DNA from: an uncultured Eubacterium sp. | GTDB taxonomy: Bacteria > Bacillota > Clostridia > Lachnospirales > Lachnospiraceae | Length of the DNA stretch: 30,352 nt | NCBI GenBank assembly: GCA_910586445.1 | Contig: CAJUHV010000047.1 | Span: forward strand, 1 to 30,352 | Direction of reading: 5' to 3' | Shown here: positions 14,529 to 23,658 of the stretch, in pieces | Position numbering within the stretch: position 1 is the first letter of the stretch | Layout: each line of letters begins with the position of its first letter | The notes under the pieces: model-generated | Told to the model about the DNA's origin: nothing | Seen by the model: only the letters and a program-made list of their open reading frames with translations | The model's database searches: none | Made by a program: the position numbers and the translations under genes

Positions 14529-16280
14529 ATGGAGAATCTGATTGACAAACGGCAGGTAACTGCTGCAGTTACAAAGATTACTTGGGAACGCATCTGGCTT
14601 CATCTGGATGTTCAGATTACGTTTGCCGAGGGCGCAGACAGGGAAAGTGAACCTGCCTTTTATCTGGTAAACGGATTGTATGAACCGAAGGCAAAACTGA
14701 AAGTAACCGGGATAGACGGCGATACGTATAAGTTAAAGCTGAATATAACAAATCCGGGAACGAGCCTGTGTCTGCCGCAGGGGACATATTCTTTGATAAT
14801 CTGTCAGAATCAGCGCCAGATGGCGAAGGCTGAGATTGCAGAGTCGCTTGTAAAAGACATGAGCAATGCATCTAGAAATTTTTTATACAGTGGACGGGCA
14901 AAAGTGTATTCCGTCACGTTTTATGTGACAGAATCAGACGAGGGGCTTCCGTTTATTATGTATGTACTGGCAGGCGGCAGGACGGGTATCAGTGCCCCGG
15001 TTGTTCATGGAAAAAAAGGATTTCATCCGAAGGAAGAGCTGAAAAAGCAGTATTCCAAAATCAACAAGCCGTTTAAAGTGGACATGTATTGGAAATACCG
15101 GAAAAAATATAAGAATAAGAGCCAGAAACCGGTTGTGCTGTTTATGTCTGAGCAGAGTACGAGCATCAGTACAAATTTAAAGGCAGTCAAAGACCGCATG
15201 CTTGCAAGGGGCATGGATAAGGATTATGTCATTTTGGAATCGTACCGTTCTTCGGTGACGACGCCGCGCATGGGACTTTCCAGCTGGATGGAGACGTTAA
15301 AGAAAATGGCGATGAGTGATTTTATATTTCTGGACGACCATGCGCCGGTACTGGACTGGCTGATTCTGGACAAGGATACGACTCTTGTGCAGCTGTGGCA
15401 TGCAGGGGCAGGATTTAAGGCCTCCGGCTACAGCAGGTGGGGGCATATCGGATGTCCGGCACCTTACAGCTGCCACAGGCAGTATAAATACGGGATCTCG
15501 GGTTCCAAGAATATTTCACATTTTTTCTCGGAGGTCTGGGGCATAAATGACTCGCAGGTGCTGCCTACAGGCATGCCGCGCATAGATGAATTTTTGGATG
15601 AAAGCTACCGCGCCAAAAAGACAAAAGAGCTGTATGAAAAATATCCGATCTGTAAGGACAAAAAGGTGATTTTATTTGCACCGACTTATCGGGGAAAAAA
15701 TAAGGCGACTGCTTATTACCCGTATGAATTGATCGATTTTGAAAAACTGTATGATCTGTGCGGGGATGAATATGTCGTATTGTTTAAAATGCATCCATGG
15801 GTAGCGGCAGGAGTACCGGTTGAAGACCGTTTCAAAGACCGGTTTGCGGATGTAGGCAGATATCCGAATATCAACGACCTGTTTTATTTTACAGAGCTTT
15901 TGATTACAGACTATTCTTCGAATATTTTTGAATATTCGCTGATGAAAAAGCCGATGCTGTTTTTTGCATTTGATGAAATACAGTATTCATTTTCAAGGGG
16001 ATTTCACAGGGCTTACGAAGAATCCGCACCCGGAAAGGTCTGCCATACATTTGAGCAGGTGCTGGAGGCGATCGCCGAAAAGGATTTTGAATATCCAAAG
16101 GTAGAAGAATATGTAGAAAAGCATTTTGACTATATAGACAGCAATGCCTCTGACCGCGTCATAGACTGGATTATTTTAGGAAAACTGCCGGATTTTGTAA
16201 AGAAAGACCTTGCAGCGGACGCAGCGGTGAATAAAGAGCTGGAGACGCTTGATTTTAGGCCGGAAGACTACACGAAGTGA
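14529..16280 (+). CDS. CDP-glycerol/CDP-ribitol phosphotransferase family protein (TagF-like, long form)
   Basis: A 583-aa member of the Glyphos_transf family (PF04464), which transfers glycerol- or ribitol-phosphate units from CDP-alditols onto a growing teichoic-acid-type chain at the inner membrane face. ATG 14529 follows AAGGAG (14512-14517). The first 170 residues form a separate N-terminal region rich in beta-type sequence, as in long TagF/TarL-like proteins. The catalytic part shows LWHAGAGFKASGYS (His291), LFAPTYRGKNKA, FKMHPW (His422) and LLITDYSSNIFEYSLMKKPM (Asp461, Ser463-464). The two histidines and the DYSS loop are the family's conserved donor-site residues. First gene of the cluster. 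Whether it is a primase or polymerase, and its donor, cannot be decided from sequence. Confidence 0.87.
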   Translation: MENLIDKRQVTAAVTKITWERIWLHLDVQITFAEGADRESEPAFYLVNGLYEPKAKLKVTGIDGDTYKLKLNITNPGTSLCLPQGTYSLIICQNQRQMAKAEIAESLVKDMSNASRNFLYSGRAKVYSVTFYVTESDEGLPFIMYVLAGGRTGISAPVVHGKKGFHPKEELKKQYSKINKPFKVDMYWKYRKKYKNKSQKPVVLFMSEQSTSISTNLKAVKDRMLARGMDKDYVILESYRSSVTTPRMGLSSWMETLKKMAMSDFIFLDDHAPVLDWLILDKDTTLVQLWHAGAGFKASGYSRWGHIGCPAPYSCHRQYKYGISGSKNISHFFSEVWGINDSQVLPTGMPRIDEFLDESYRAKKTKELYEKYPICKDKKVILFAPTYRGKNKATAYYPYELIDFEKLYDLCGDEYVVLFKMHPWVAAGVPVEDRFKDRFADVGRYPNINDLFYFTELLITDYSSNIFEYSLMKKPMLFFAFDEIQYSFSRGFHRAYEESAPGKVCHTFEQVLEAIAEKDFEYPKVEEYVEKHFDYIDSNASDRVIDWIILGKLPDFVKKDLAADAAVNKELETLDFRPEDYTK

Positions 16281-16356
16281 TGGCAGGCTGCGTATATTTT
16301 TAGACATGTATGGAAAATGTTTCTGCTGTCAGTACATTTTAGGTCAGATCCGGACG

Positions 16357-16430
16357 AAAAGATCAGATTTAGATCAAATTTGATTAAACTCAGATCAAAT
16401 CAGGATAAAAAGATCAGATTTAGATCAAAT
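16357..16430 (+). repeat. Pair of 23-bp direct repeats in a GATCAAAT-rich spacer
   Basis: An identical 23-bp segment occurs at 16357-16379 and 16408-16430, 51 bp apart. Further partial units (CAGATCAAATC at 16391-16401, CAGGTCAAAT at 16443-16452) fill the gap between the first phosphotransferase and the cytidylyltransferase. No gene or terminator is evident in this 220-bp spacer. Confidence 0.85.
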
Positions 16431-16499
16431 CCAAGTCAGATTCAGGTCAAATATTTATTAAATCGATTCTTTGCATACACAATATAAAGGAGAAAGGGC

Positions 16500-17273
16500 A
16501 TGAATATAGCAATTATATTTGCCGGAGGGAGCGGGGTGCGCATGGGCTCCGGTATCCCCAAGCAGTTTTTGGAGATCAACGGAAAGCCGGTAATTATCCA
16601 TACGTTACAATTGTTTCAGTATCATGAAGAAATTGATAAGATTTATATATCTGTATTGGAAGATTACATTGGATACATGCAGGAGCTGGTAGATGAGTAC
16701 CGCCTGCGTAAGACTGCAAGCATTATTCCAGGCGGAGACACGGCGCAGGATTCGATTTATAACGCGCTGAAAAAAGCGGAGTCGGAAAACCCTGCTGATT
16801 CGATCGTGCTGCTGCATGACGGCGTGCGTCCGTTTGTGTCATATGAGGTGATTTCAGACAATATCGCAGGTGTAAAGGAAAATGGAAATGCGATCACTTG
16901 TACCTCCTGCTATGAGACAATACTTATAAGCCATGACGGAGAATGTGTTGAATCAGTGCCATACCGCAAGGATACATTTGCTGCACAGGCACCGCAGAGC
17001 TTTTATTTAAAAGATATCATTGCGGCGCATGACAAGGTACGTGCCAGACCTGAGCGTTATGAAAACATGGTAGATGCCTGTACGATTATACGCAGCCAGG
17101 GCATGGAGGCTCATATGGTGCGCGGCAACCGTGGAAATATTAAGGTGACGACTCCGGAAGATGTATATATGTTTCGTGCACTTTTGCAGTATAAAGAAAA
17201 CGAACAGGCATTCGGCCTTGGCATTACAAACCGGATTGAAACCCGCATGAATAAGCATAGAAAACATAGGTAG
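16500..17273 (+). CDS. IspD/TarI-family cytidylyltransferase
   Basis: A 257-aa nucleotidyltransferase that activates an alditol or sugar phosphate with CTP in the cytoplasm. ATG 16500 follows AAAGGAGAAAGGGC. The N-terminal nucleotide loop is FAGGSGVRMGSGIPKQFLEI (Gly9, Gly10, Arg14, Lys21), then PGGDTAQDSIYNAL, LLHDGVRPFV (Asp107) and AAQAPQSFYLKDI. The C-terminus has the VRGNRGNIKVTTPEDVYMF motif and about 20 extra basic residues. These fit both MEP cytidylyltransferase (IspD) and ribitol-5-phosphate cytidylyltransferase (TarI). The cluster context favours the wall-polymer role, with the neighbouring SDR enzyme perhaps making or using the substrate. A second, more TarI-like copy lies at 27165. 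Confidence 0.8.
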   Translation: MNIAIIFAGGSGVRMGSGIPKQFLEINGKPVIIHTLQLFQYHEEIDKIYISVLEDYIGYMQELVDEYRLRKTASIIPGGDTAQDSIYNALKKAESENPADSIVLLHDGVRPFVSYEVISDNIAGVKENGNAITCTSCYETILISHDGECVESVPYRKDTFAAQAPQSFYLKDIIAAHDKVRARPERYENMVDACTIIRSQGMEAHMVRGNRGNIKVTTPEDVYMFRALLQYKENEQAFGLGITNRIETRMNKHRKHR

Positions 17274-17504
17274 AATATAGACAGCGGAATATTATGTGAA
17301 ATGGTGCCAGATCTTAAAGCAGGCAGAAATTTAAGCATATAACCAAATAGTCTATAGAACGAAGCTGGCTGACTAAGTATAAAAATGGAAGGAAAGCCAG
17401 GGCATATAAACAAAACGAGAAGACTGGTGCATAGCAGGCAGAGAAACAAAACGAAACAGCTAAGCAAAGAAATTTATATATGGAAATAGGAGGAGGGGCA
17501 ATCA

Positions 17505-18605
17505 GTGGAAAATAAGCCAGAAATATTAGAAAGCCCAAAAGATCCGGTACTGCAGGAAGATCTGGATCTGTTGGTGCGGGACAAATCCGTGCCGTTTGAC
17601 ATGCTCAAGGGGAAGACGGTATTTGTGACAGGCGCAACCGGACTGCTGGGGGCACAGGTAGTAAAAACACTAGCATGCAGCAACCGCGTAATGGGAACGG
17701 ACATTCAGGTTCTCGCATTTGCCCGCAGCAGGGAAAAAGCAGAAAGAGTGTTTGGCGATCTGCTGAACCGCGGGGATGTGCAGGTAGTACTTGGGGATAT
17801 TGATGGACAGATCAAATATGACGGGCATGTAGATTATATCGTACATGGTGCCAGTGCAACAAGCTCCAGATATTTTGTGTCTAATCCGGTAGAAACAATA
17901 CTTACAGCTGTAAACGGCACGCTGCATGTATTGGAGTTTGCCAGAGAAAAACAGGCGGAAGGTTTTTTATACCTGTCATCTTTGGAAGTATATGGCACTC
18001 CGGCAGACGATGCGGGCATGATTGACGAAAGCTACAGCGGTTATATCGATCCTCTGAAAGTACGCAGCAGTTATTCGGAGGGCAAGCGCATGGTAGAATG
18101 CCTCTGTGCTTCTTACGCCGCAGAATACGGCGTCCCGGTGAAAATCGCCAGGCTGTCGCAGACGTTTGGTGCAGGCGTGGAGTACAATGACGGCCGTGTA
18201 TTTGCAGAATTTATCCGGTGCGCGCTGGAGAAAAAGGATATTGTCCTTCATACCGATGGAAAGACGGTGCGCAGCTACTGTTATACAAAGGATGCAGTGG
18301 CAGCAATGCTGCTTATTCTGTTAAAAGGCGAGTCAGGCGCGGCCTACAATGTGACGAATATGGATACAAAGATCTCGATCGCGGATATGGCGCAGCTGGT
18401 ATGCGACACGTTTCAAGAAGCGGGCATTCACGTCACTTTTGACCTTCCAGATGATGTGGATTCATACGGCTATAATCCGCAGATGGTGATTGCATTAGAC
18501 AGCAGCAGGCTTCTGGCGCTCGGCTGGAAGCCGACCACGGCACTTCGCGAAATGTTTTTACGAAGCGCTGCCAGTATGGCAGACGCGGGACGATCCGGCA
18601 GTTAA
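17505..18605 (+). CDS. NAD-dependent epimerase/dehydratase (extended SDR)
   Basis: A 366-aa extended short-chain dehydrogenase. The start is GTG 17505 behind AGGAGGGGC. About 36 charged residues precede the Rossmann loop VTGATGLLG (Gly43, 46, 49). Then come VVLGDID, VDYIVHGASATSSRYF, the SSLEVYG segment (Ser158/159) and the catalytic pair Tyr190-x3-Lys194 in SSYSEGKR. Later motifs YNDGRVFAEFI, VRSYCYTKDAVAAML and AYNVTNMD are typical of sugar-nucleotide epimerases and dehydratases. Likely acts on an NDP-sugar or CDP-linked intermediate for the surface polymer. The 231-bp gap upstream shows nothing but AT-rich DNA. The substrate is unknown; reduction or epimerisation of the product of the adjacent cytidylyltransferase is an inference. 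Confidence 0.82.
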   Translation: MENKPEILESPKDPVLQEDLDLLVRDKSVPFDMLKGKTVFVTGATGLLGAQVVKTLACSNRVMGTDIQVLAFARSREKAERVFGDLLNRGDVQVVLGDIDGQIKYDGHVDYIVHGASATSSRYFVSNPVETILTAVNGTLHVLEFAREKQAEGFLYLSSLEVYGTPADDAGMIDESYSGYIDPLKVRSSYSEGKRMVECLCASYAAEYGVPVKIARLSQTFGAGVEYNDGRVFAEFIRCALEKKDIVLHTDGKTVRSYCYTKDAVAAMLLILLKGESGAAYNVTNMDTKISIADMAQLVCDTFQEAGIHVTFDLPDDVDSYGYNPQMVIALDSSRLLALGWKPTTALREMFLRSAASMADAGRSGS

Positions 18606-18609
18606 GCAG

Positions 18610-18636
18610 ACACGCTCTAGAGCGTGTTTGAAAAAG
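18610..18636 (+). repeat. Single end of the inverted-terminus repeat, joined to a mirror half-site
   Basis: ACACGCT, CTAG and AGCGTGT form a perfect 18-bp palindrome (18610-18627), followed by TTGAAAAA, the terminus of the 14006-14195 family. Only about 16 bp of the element follow. It lies between the SDR and pyruvyltransferase genes, where it may be a deletion footprint. Its hairpin followed by A-rich rather than T-rich DNA is not a good terminator on the plus strand. Confidence 0.65.
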
Positions 18637-18677
18637 CAATAAAAAGATCTGCATTATGCAGTAGAATGGAGATGACC

Positions 18678-19856
18678 ATGAAATATGGAGTATTAATGCA
18701 TAAGACGACAATGAATTTAGGCGATGACATACAATCCTATGCTTCGGCCCAGTTCCTGCCGCAGATTGACTATATGGTGGAACGTGAAAACGTAGATTCG
18801 TTTAAATCCGAAAACAACGAGCCGGTAGGCGTGATTATGAGCGCCTGGTGGATGTGGCAGAAGTGGAACTGGCCGCCGGCAGAATGTATCGTGCCAAAGC
18901 TTGTCAGCATGCATATGAACAATTACACAATTTACCGCAAGGCCTCGCCGATACAGGATGAGTGGCTGTCGGGAATCGGCGGAGATTTTTTCCGGGCAAA
19001 CGGGCCGGTAGGGTGCCGTGACCAGACAACGCTGGATTTTTTTAACGAACGGGGGTTTGACTGCTATTTCAGCGGATGTATCACACTGACACTGCCAAAA
19101 CAGAAAAAGACACCGGATGCAGGCACATATGTATGTGTAGTAGATTTGAAGCCGGAGCTGGAGGCCGCTACGCGGGAGTGGCTCAAAGACAGCGGGCTTG
19201 AAATACGCGTAATGACACATCATTGTGATTACCGTAAGTCAGAAGACACGGTAGAGCAGCGTCTAAAGAGGGTGGAGGACCTGCTGACCCAGTATCAGAA
19301 TGCAAAGTTTGTCGTCACCAGAAGGCTGCATGTATCACTGCCGTGTCTTGCGATGGAAACGCCGGTGCTTGCAATTGTAAATATGAAAGATCCCGGCAAC
19401 ACTTCCAGGTGGGCACCTTACTACAGCTGGGTGCACAATATTGCGGATGATGATTTTATTTCCGGTAATATTGACTTTGATTACAATAACCCGCCGGCAA
19501 ATAAGCGTGAGCATATTGCAACAAGGGAGGCACTGACTGCCAGCATACGGCAGTTTATCGATGAAACAAAAGACAGTACGCTGCCGATTGAACAGATTAA
19601 GAAGACGGCGTATACAGAAGAAGAAGCACGTCGCTGGCAGAATGAACTGATGCACTGGACACTTGACCGCTGGCTGCATCTAAACAGGGGGATGCTGGAC
19701 GAACGTAATAAATATAAAAAGAAAGCATCTGCGCTGGAGGCGAAAGTACGTGAGCTGCAGAATCAGTCAGGACAGGTACAGAATGGACAAAATGTACAGA
19801 ATGAAGAAGTCAGGCTGAAGGACTGGGCGAAATCGTTTATCAGGCGGATGAAATAG
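18678..19856 (+). CDS. Polysaccharide pyruvyl transferase family protein
   Basis: A 392-aa protein of the PS_pyruv_trans family (PF04230), whose members add ketal-linked pyruvate from phosphoenolpyruvate to surface sugars. ATG 18678 is preferred: GGAG (18668-18671) is well spaced, and the family start MKYGVLMHKTTMNLGDDIQS begins there. The longer frame to 18624 would begin inside the repeat end. Motifs are NLGDDIQSYA, GIGGDFFRANGPVGCRDQTT, FDCYFSGCITLTLP and the late VTRRLHVSLPCLAMETPVLAI. The C-terminal 60 residues are a charged, probably coiled-coil helix (YKKKASALEAKVRELQNQ) followed by a basic tail, which could bind membrane or partner enzymes. The pyruvyl donor and acceptor are inferred from family. 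Confidence 0.82.
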   Translation: MKYGVLMHKTTMNLGDDIQSYASAQFLPQIDYMVERENVDSFKSENNEPVGVIMSAWWMWQKWNWPPAECIVPKLVSMHMNNYTIYRKASPIQDEWLSGIGGDFFRANGPVGCRDQTTLDFFNERGFDCYFSGCITLTLPKQKKTPDAGTYVCVVDLKPELEAATREWLKDSGLEIRVMTHHCDYRKSEDTVEQRLKRVEDLLTQYQNAKFVVTRRLHVSLPCLAMETPVLAIVNMKDPGNTSRWAPYYSWVHNIADDDFISGNIDFDYNNPPANKREHIATREALTASIRQFIDETKDSTLPIEQIKKTAYTEEEARRWQNELMHWTLDRWLHLNRGMLDERNKYKKKASALEAKVRELQNQSGQVQNGQNVQNEEVRLKDWAKSFIRRMK

Positions 19857-19911
19857 AGGGGCAGGGTATTTACGCGGGGCTGTGCGTATAAGAAGAGGAG
19901 CAAGATAAGAC

Positions 19912-22900
19912 ATGATTATTTTGAAACAGGATAGGAAACAAAAACTGGGCAGAATCATACAGTTCATGCTGATTTTTATGCTGGCAGTTGCGGCCTGCCC
20001 TCTGCGGGCAGAGGCCAAAGCAGCATCGTCTACACAGACGGCGAAACTTAGGATTATATCTACCACAGATCTGCATGGACAGGTATCAACAATGCACTAT
20101 GACACGGCAAGTGACAAACCGGGAAGCCTGGCGCAGGCATACACGCTGATTAAGCAGGCACGTACGGAGGTCGGTACGAGAAATACGCTTATGATCGATA
20201 CCGGCGATTCCGTATATGGATATGCAGCAGACTATATTTTAAATAATTCCGGTGAAGATACGGTACAGCCGATTTACAAAGCAATGTCACTTGTAAATTA
20301 TGATGCGATTACGCTGGGAAACCATGATTTCGATTATGGATACAGTTATATTGACAAGCAGCTGGAGCTGTCCGGCTTAAAAAGCAAGTGTGTGTTGTCC
20401 AACATCATTCTGGCAGAAACAGGAGAAACGGCATGGAATGAGAGGATGGTTGTTACTAAAAAATTAAAGACAAATAAAAACAAATCAGTGAATGTAGATA
20501 TCGGCCTGATTGGAGTTACCATTCCTGCGATGTCCACGTATTCTGACTGTAAGGAAGACCTGATACCCCTGCCGATTGTAGATACAGTCGAAGAGCAGGC
20601 GGCAGCTCTGGAAGCACAGGGCGTGGATTTAATAGTTGTAATTGCCCATTCATCCTTCGGCACAGCCAATCCGGAGAGCATGAGCAATAACGCAGTTTAT
20701 GCATTGACAAAGCTGAGTAATGTAGATGCTGTGGTGGCAGGCCATGGACATAAAAATTATCCATCTGCAGATGAAGCCTCTGCTACCTATTATAACCTGC
20801 CAAATGTAGACAAATCGACAGGTCTTATGAACGGTAAGCCAGTGACAATGATCAAGGATCATGGTTCGGGAATCGGATTAATTGATCTGGATCTTAAAAT
20901 AGCCTCGGATGGTAAGGTTGAAATCACAAAATCAGCAGCGGGCCTGCGCATGGTGACAAAAGATACGGCGTCAAGTTCTGCGATCCTGGCTTCACAGGCA
21001 TCTGATGTCAAAGCTGTAGATGAATCGCTGGAAGATGTGATCGGCACACTGGCGGGCAATGAAAAGATCAACAGCTATTTTGCACTGCTTGAGGATAATT
21101 ATGCGATCCAGCTGGCAAATGAAGCAAAGCTCCAGTACGGGCTGGCTTATACGGGAGGAGCGGGCAAACGGCAGTATGGGGACTGGCCGGTTGTAGCGAC
21201 GACCAGATATACACTGTGCAACAGCCGCTCTGCAGATGACAGCATAAGCTTGGACGGAACGATTCAGATGAAAGATATTCTGAATATGCAGCAGGATAAC
21301 CATAATAACAACATACTCTACTGGGTGACAGGTGCCCAGCTGCGTGAGCTGTTGGAGTGGTCTGCAAGCATTTATGCACCTATGGACGGCAGCATATCCT
21401 CGGATGATGTGCTGCGCAATCTGCTCAAGTCACGCGGAGCCTCGTCTATTGCAGCATCAGACTGGCTGGATGACTGGAGTGTGTTTGCAGTATTCGACGG
21501 TATCGAATATACGATCGATGCGACCAGAAATCCGCGGTATACAAAGTCAGGCATGCTTAACGATGAATCCTCGCACCGCATTGTGAGCATGACACATAAC
21601 GGGATTCCGATTGAGGATGACCAGAAGCTGATTTTAGTCAGCCACACAGTAACTACTAATATAGACGCGACAGGTACGATTTCTGAGCAGAAGGTGCTCG
21701 GCAAATCAGATCTGGCCTACCAGCAGCTGATCAAATATATTAAGCAGCAGCTGGAGTTTGGGGAGCTTGCCTCAGATACAGACCATAACTGGAATGTCGT
21801 TTTTGACGGCAGCCGAGAGTATATTGTGCGCTCCAGTGCATTTTCACAGCCGGATGCGCAGACCAAAAACTGGTTTAACGGACTTTTAAGCAGCAATGAA
21901 ACCTTTGCTTATTATCTGGCCAAGTTTATACAGGCAGAAGAAGGGGATAAAAATTATCCGCTGTTAATCGTATCTTCTACACAGCAGGAGGAAACCGACC
22001 AGCCGGTGGAAGTCAAGGTGCAGGCAAATGACCGCTCCGGCATACAGCAGCTGAAATGGATGGAAGGTCTTGTAGAAGCTGACAGTACTGCCTGGACCGA
22101 GGCGCAGCCGGTATCACGCGGCAGCTTTGTCGTAGAGAAAAACGGCACGTATTCCGTAATGGCAGAGGATCTTTTCGGAAACCGCATTGCAAAGCATATC
22201 AGCATTAACAACATCGATCCGCAGATCGTAATGGCACCGACATTAAATAAAATGAGCAACAAAGGCTCGATTGTATCCGGTACTGCCCCGTATGGAACGA
22301 CAGTCCATATCGATGCCGATGGTGCGACTTATGAAGTAGAAACGATGGAGGACGGCACATTTGAATGTACGGTAGAGCGTATGGCAGCAGGCAAGACGGT
22401 ATCTGCATACTGTATGGATGAAAATAAAAAGCAGAGCAGGACCGTATCGATTACCGTATTTAAAAATGGGCCGGATGTGCCGGTTGTAAAAGAGATTACA
22501 AATAAGACAGATAAGGTGATCGGTTATTTTACAGATACAAGCACAGCGCTGGTTGTAGTTGTCGGACAGGATGTATACTGTTCGGAAGAAGTAAAGCCGA
22601 TTTACTTAAAATCAGAAGCATACAGTAAGCTGCGTACGGTACACATTGTTGACGTCGCACTTTCCAGAAATAATTTTGAATTTGCCCTGCCGCCGCAGCG
22701 TGCCGGAGAAACCGTGCGGTTTATGGCACTGGATAAAGCAGGCAGGAAGAGCGCAAATGTCAATCTGGAAACGATAGAAGTAGCTCCGGATGTACCAGTC
22801 GTTCAGGAAGTATGTAACGCAGAGACATTTATATATGGAAAAGTAACAAATATCTGTTCTTCGGCAGCAATTACCGTTACGGCAGCAGGCGAGCAGTTTG

Positions 22901-23658
22901 TCGGGGAAGTCCGTGAGGACGGTTCCTTTGAGGTAAAGACAAATGGATATACAGCGGGCGATGTTGTGTCAGTAACAGCAAGCGACGTAAAAGACGGCAC
23001 GCCGAGAACGAGCCTGGCAGCAGAAGTAACGGTAGCTCCATTTACCAATTATACAGAACAAGCTGAAGTACGCTTACAGAAAATATATAATAACAGTCTG
23101 GAAATCGTAGGTGATACGACACTTTCTACCCATAGTGTCAATTTATTAGTACAAGGAGTGCACAACAGGCTGACACCTGACAGCACAGGACGTTTTTCTT
23201 ATAAGCTGGACCAGCCGCTTTCGGCAGGCGAATATGTATATGTCGTAGTCAGGGACGGCTCCAGAATCATAGGCGCAGCGGTACAAAGGGTTGAGGAATA
23301 TGCGGCTCCATCCGTACCAGAGACACCGACCGAGCCGGGCACTCCGGATGAACCAGGTACGCCGACTGAGCCGGATGCTTCAAGCGTGCCGCAGATGCCG
23401 TCTGTAATTACGAGTGACATCAACCTGCATACACAGCAGATACTTGTGCTTGCAAAAGAGAACGGTACCATCATCATGGATGTCGGAGGCGTAGAGTACA
23501 CTTCGCAGAATGGAGTGTACAATCAGGCATATGACGGATATATTTACACACTGCAGCTGCCGGCTGCGCAGCAGGAACAGACGATCTCTATTCGTTTTGT
23601 AAATGCAGCTGGAATCTCCAGTAATTCTGTAACTGTTATGAGGACAAAGAATGAATAG
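19912..23658 (+). CDS. Large secreted metallophosphatase / 5'-nucleotidase-type protein with Ig-like repeats
   Basis: A 1248-aa exported protein with a signal peptide (basic start, hydrophobic residues 15-30, cleavage near AEA-KA at 34-36). Residues 45-330 are a calcineurin-like phosphoesterase: TTDLHG (Asp53, His55), DTGD (Asp96), GNHDFDYG (Asn137-His138), AHSS (His246) and GHGH (His278, His280), all metal ligands present. Residues about 385-640 resemble the 5'-nucleotidase C-terminal domain. From about 690 to 1110 come three or more bacterial Ig-like repeats (motif EDGTFECTVERMAAGKTVSAY and relatives). A Pro/Thr/Glu linker lies at 1136-1165, then a short C-terminal domain. No LPXTG, SLH or membrane anchor is seen. 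The family includes 2',3'-cyclic-nucleotide phosphodiesterase/3'-nucleotidase (CpdB). Start ATG 19912 follows GAGGAG. It overlaps the next gene by 8 nt. Confidence 0.88.
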   Translation: MIILKQDRKQKLGRIIQFMLIFMLAVAACPLRAEAKAASSTQTAKLRIISTTDLHGQVSTMHYDTASDKPGSLAQAYTLIKQARTEVGTRNTLMIDTGDSVYGYAADYILNNSGEDTVQPIYKAMSLVNYDAITLGNHDFDYGYSYIDKQLELSGLKSKCVLSNIILAETGETAWNERMVVTKKLKTNKNKSVNVDIGLIGVTIPAMSTYSDCKEDLIPLPIVDTVEEQAAALEAQGVDLIVVIAHSSFGTANPESMSNNAVYALTKLSNVDAVVAGHGHKNYPSADEASATYYNLPNVDKSTGLMNGKPVTMIKDHGSGIGLIDLDLKIASDGKVEITKSAAGLRMVTKDTASSSAILASQASDVKAVDESLEDVIGTLAGNEKINSYFALLEDNYAIQLANEAKLQYGLAYTGGAGKRQYGDWPVVATTRYTLCNSRSADDSISLDGTIQMKDILNMQQDNHNNNILYWVTGAQLRELLEWSASIYAPMDGSISSDDVLRNLLKSRGASSIAASDWLDDWSVFAVFDGIEYTIDATRNPRYTKSGMLNDESSHRIVSMTHNGIPIEDDQKLILVSHTVTTNIDATGTISEQKVLGKSDLAYQQLIKYIKQQLEFGELASDTDHNWNVVFDGSREYIVRSSAFSQPDAQTKNWFNGLLSSNETFAYYLAKFIQAEEGDKNYPLLIVSSTQQEETDQPVEVKVQANDRSGIQQLKWMEGLVEADSTAWTEAQPVSRGSFVVEKNGTYSVMAEDLFGNRIAKHISINNIDPQIVMAPTLNKMSNKGSIVSGTAPYGTTVHIDADGATYEVETMEDGTFECTVERMAAGKTVSAYCMDENKKQSRTVSITVFKNGPDVPVVKEITNKTDKVIGYFTDTSTALVVVVGQDVYCSEEVKPIYLKSEAYSKLRTVHIVDVALSRNNFEFALPPQRAGETVRFMALDKAGRKSANVNLETIEVAPDVPVVQEVCNAETFIYGKVTNICSSAAITVTAAGEQFVGEVREDGSFEVKTNGYTAGDVVSVTASDVKDGTPRTSLAAEVTVAPFTNYTEQAEVRLQKIYNNSLEIVGDTTLSTHSVNLLVQGVHNRLTPDSTGRFSYKLDQPLSAGEYVYVVVRDGSRIIGAAVQRVEEYAAPSVPETPTEPGTPDEPGTPTEPDASSVPQMPSVITSDINLHTQQILVLAKENGTIIMDVGGVEYTSQNGVYNQAYDGYIYTLQLPAAQQEQTISIRFVNAAGISSNSVTVMRTKNE

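Noticed and set aside
16357..16452. Direct repeats considered as CRISPR or replication-origin iterons
   Set aside because: Only two full units occur, with no cas, rep or partition gene nearby.
18624..18677. Longer N-terminus for the first pyruvyltransferase
   Set aside because: The added residues are encoded by a repeat end; the family start and a ribosome site fit ATG 18678.
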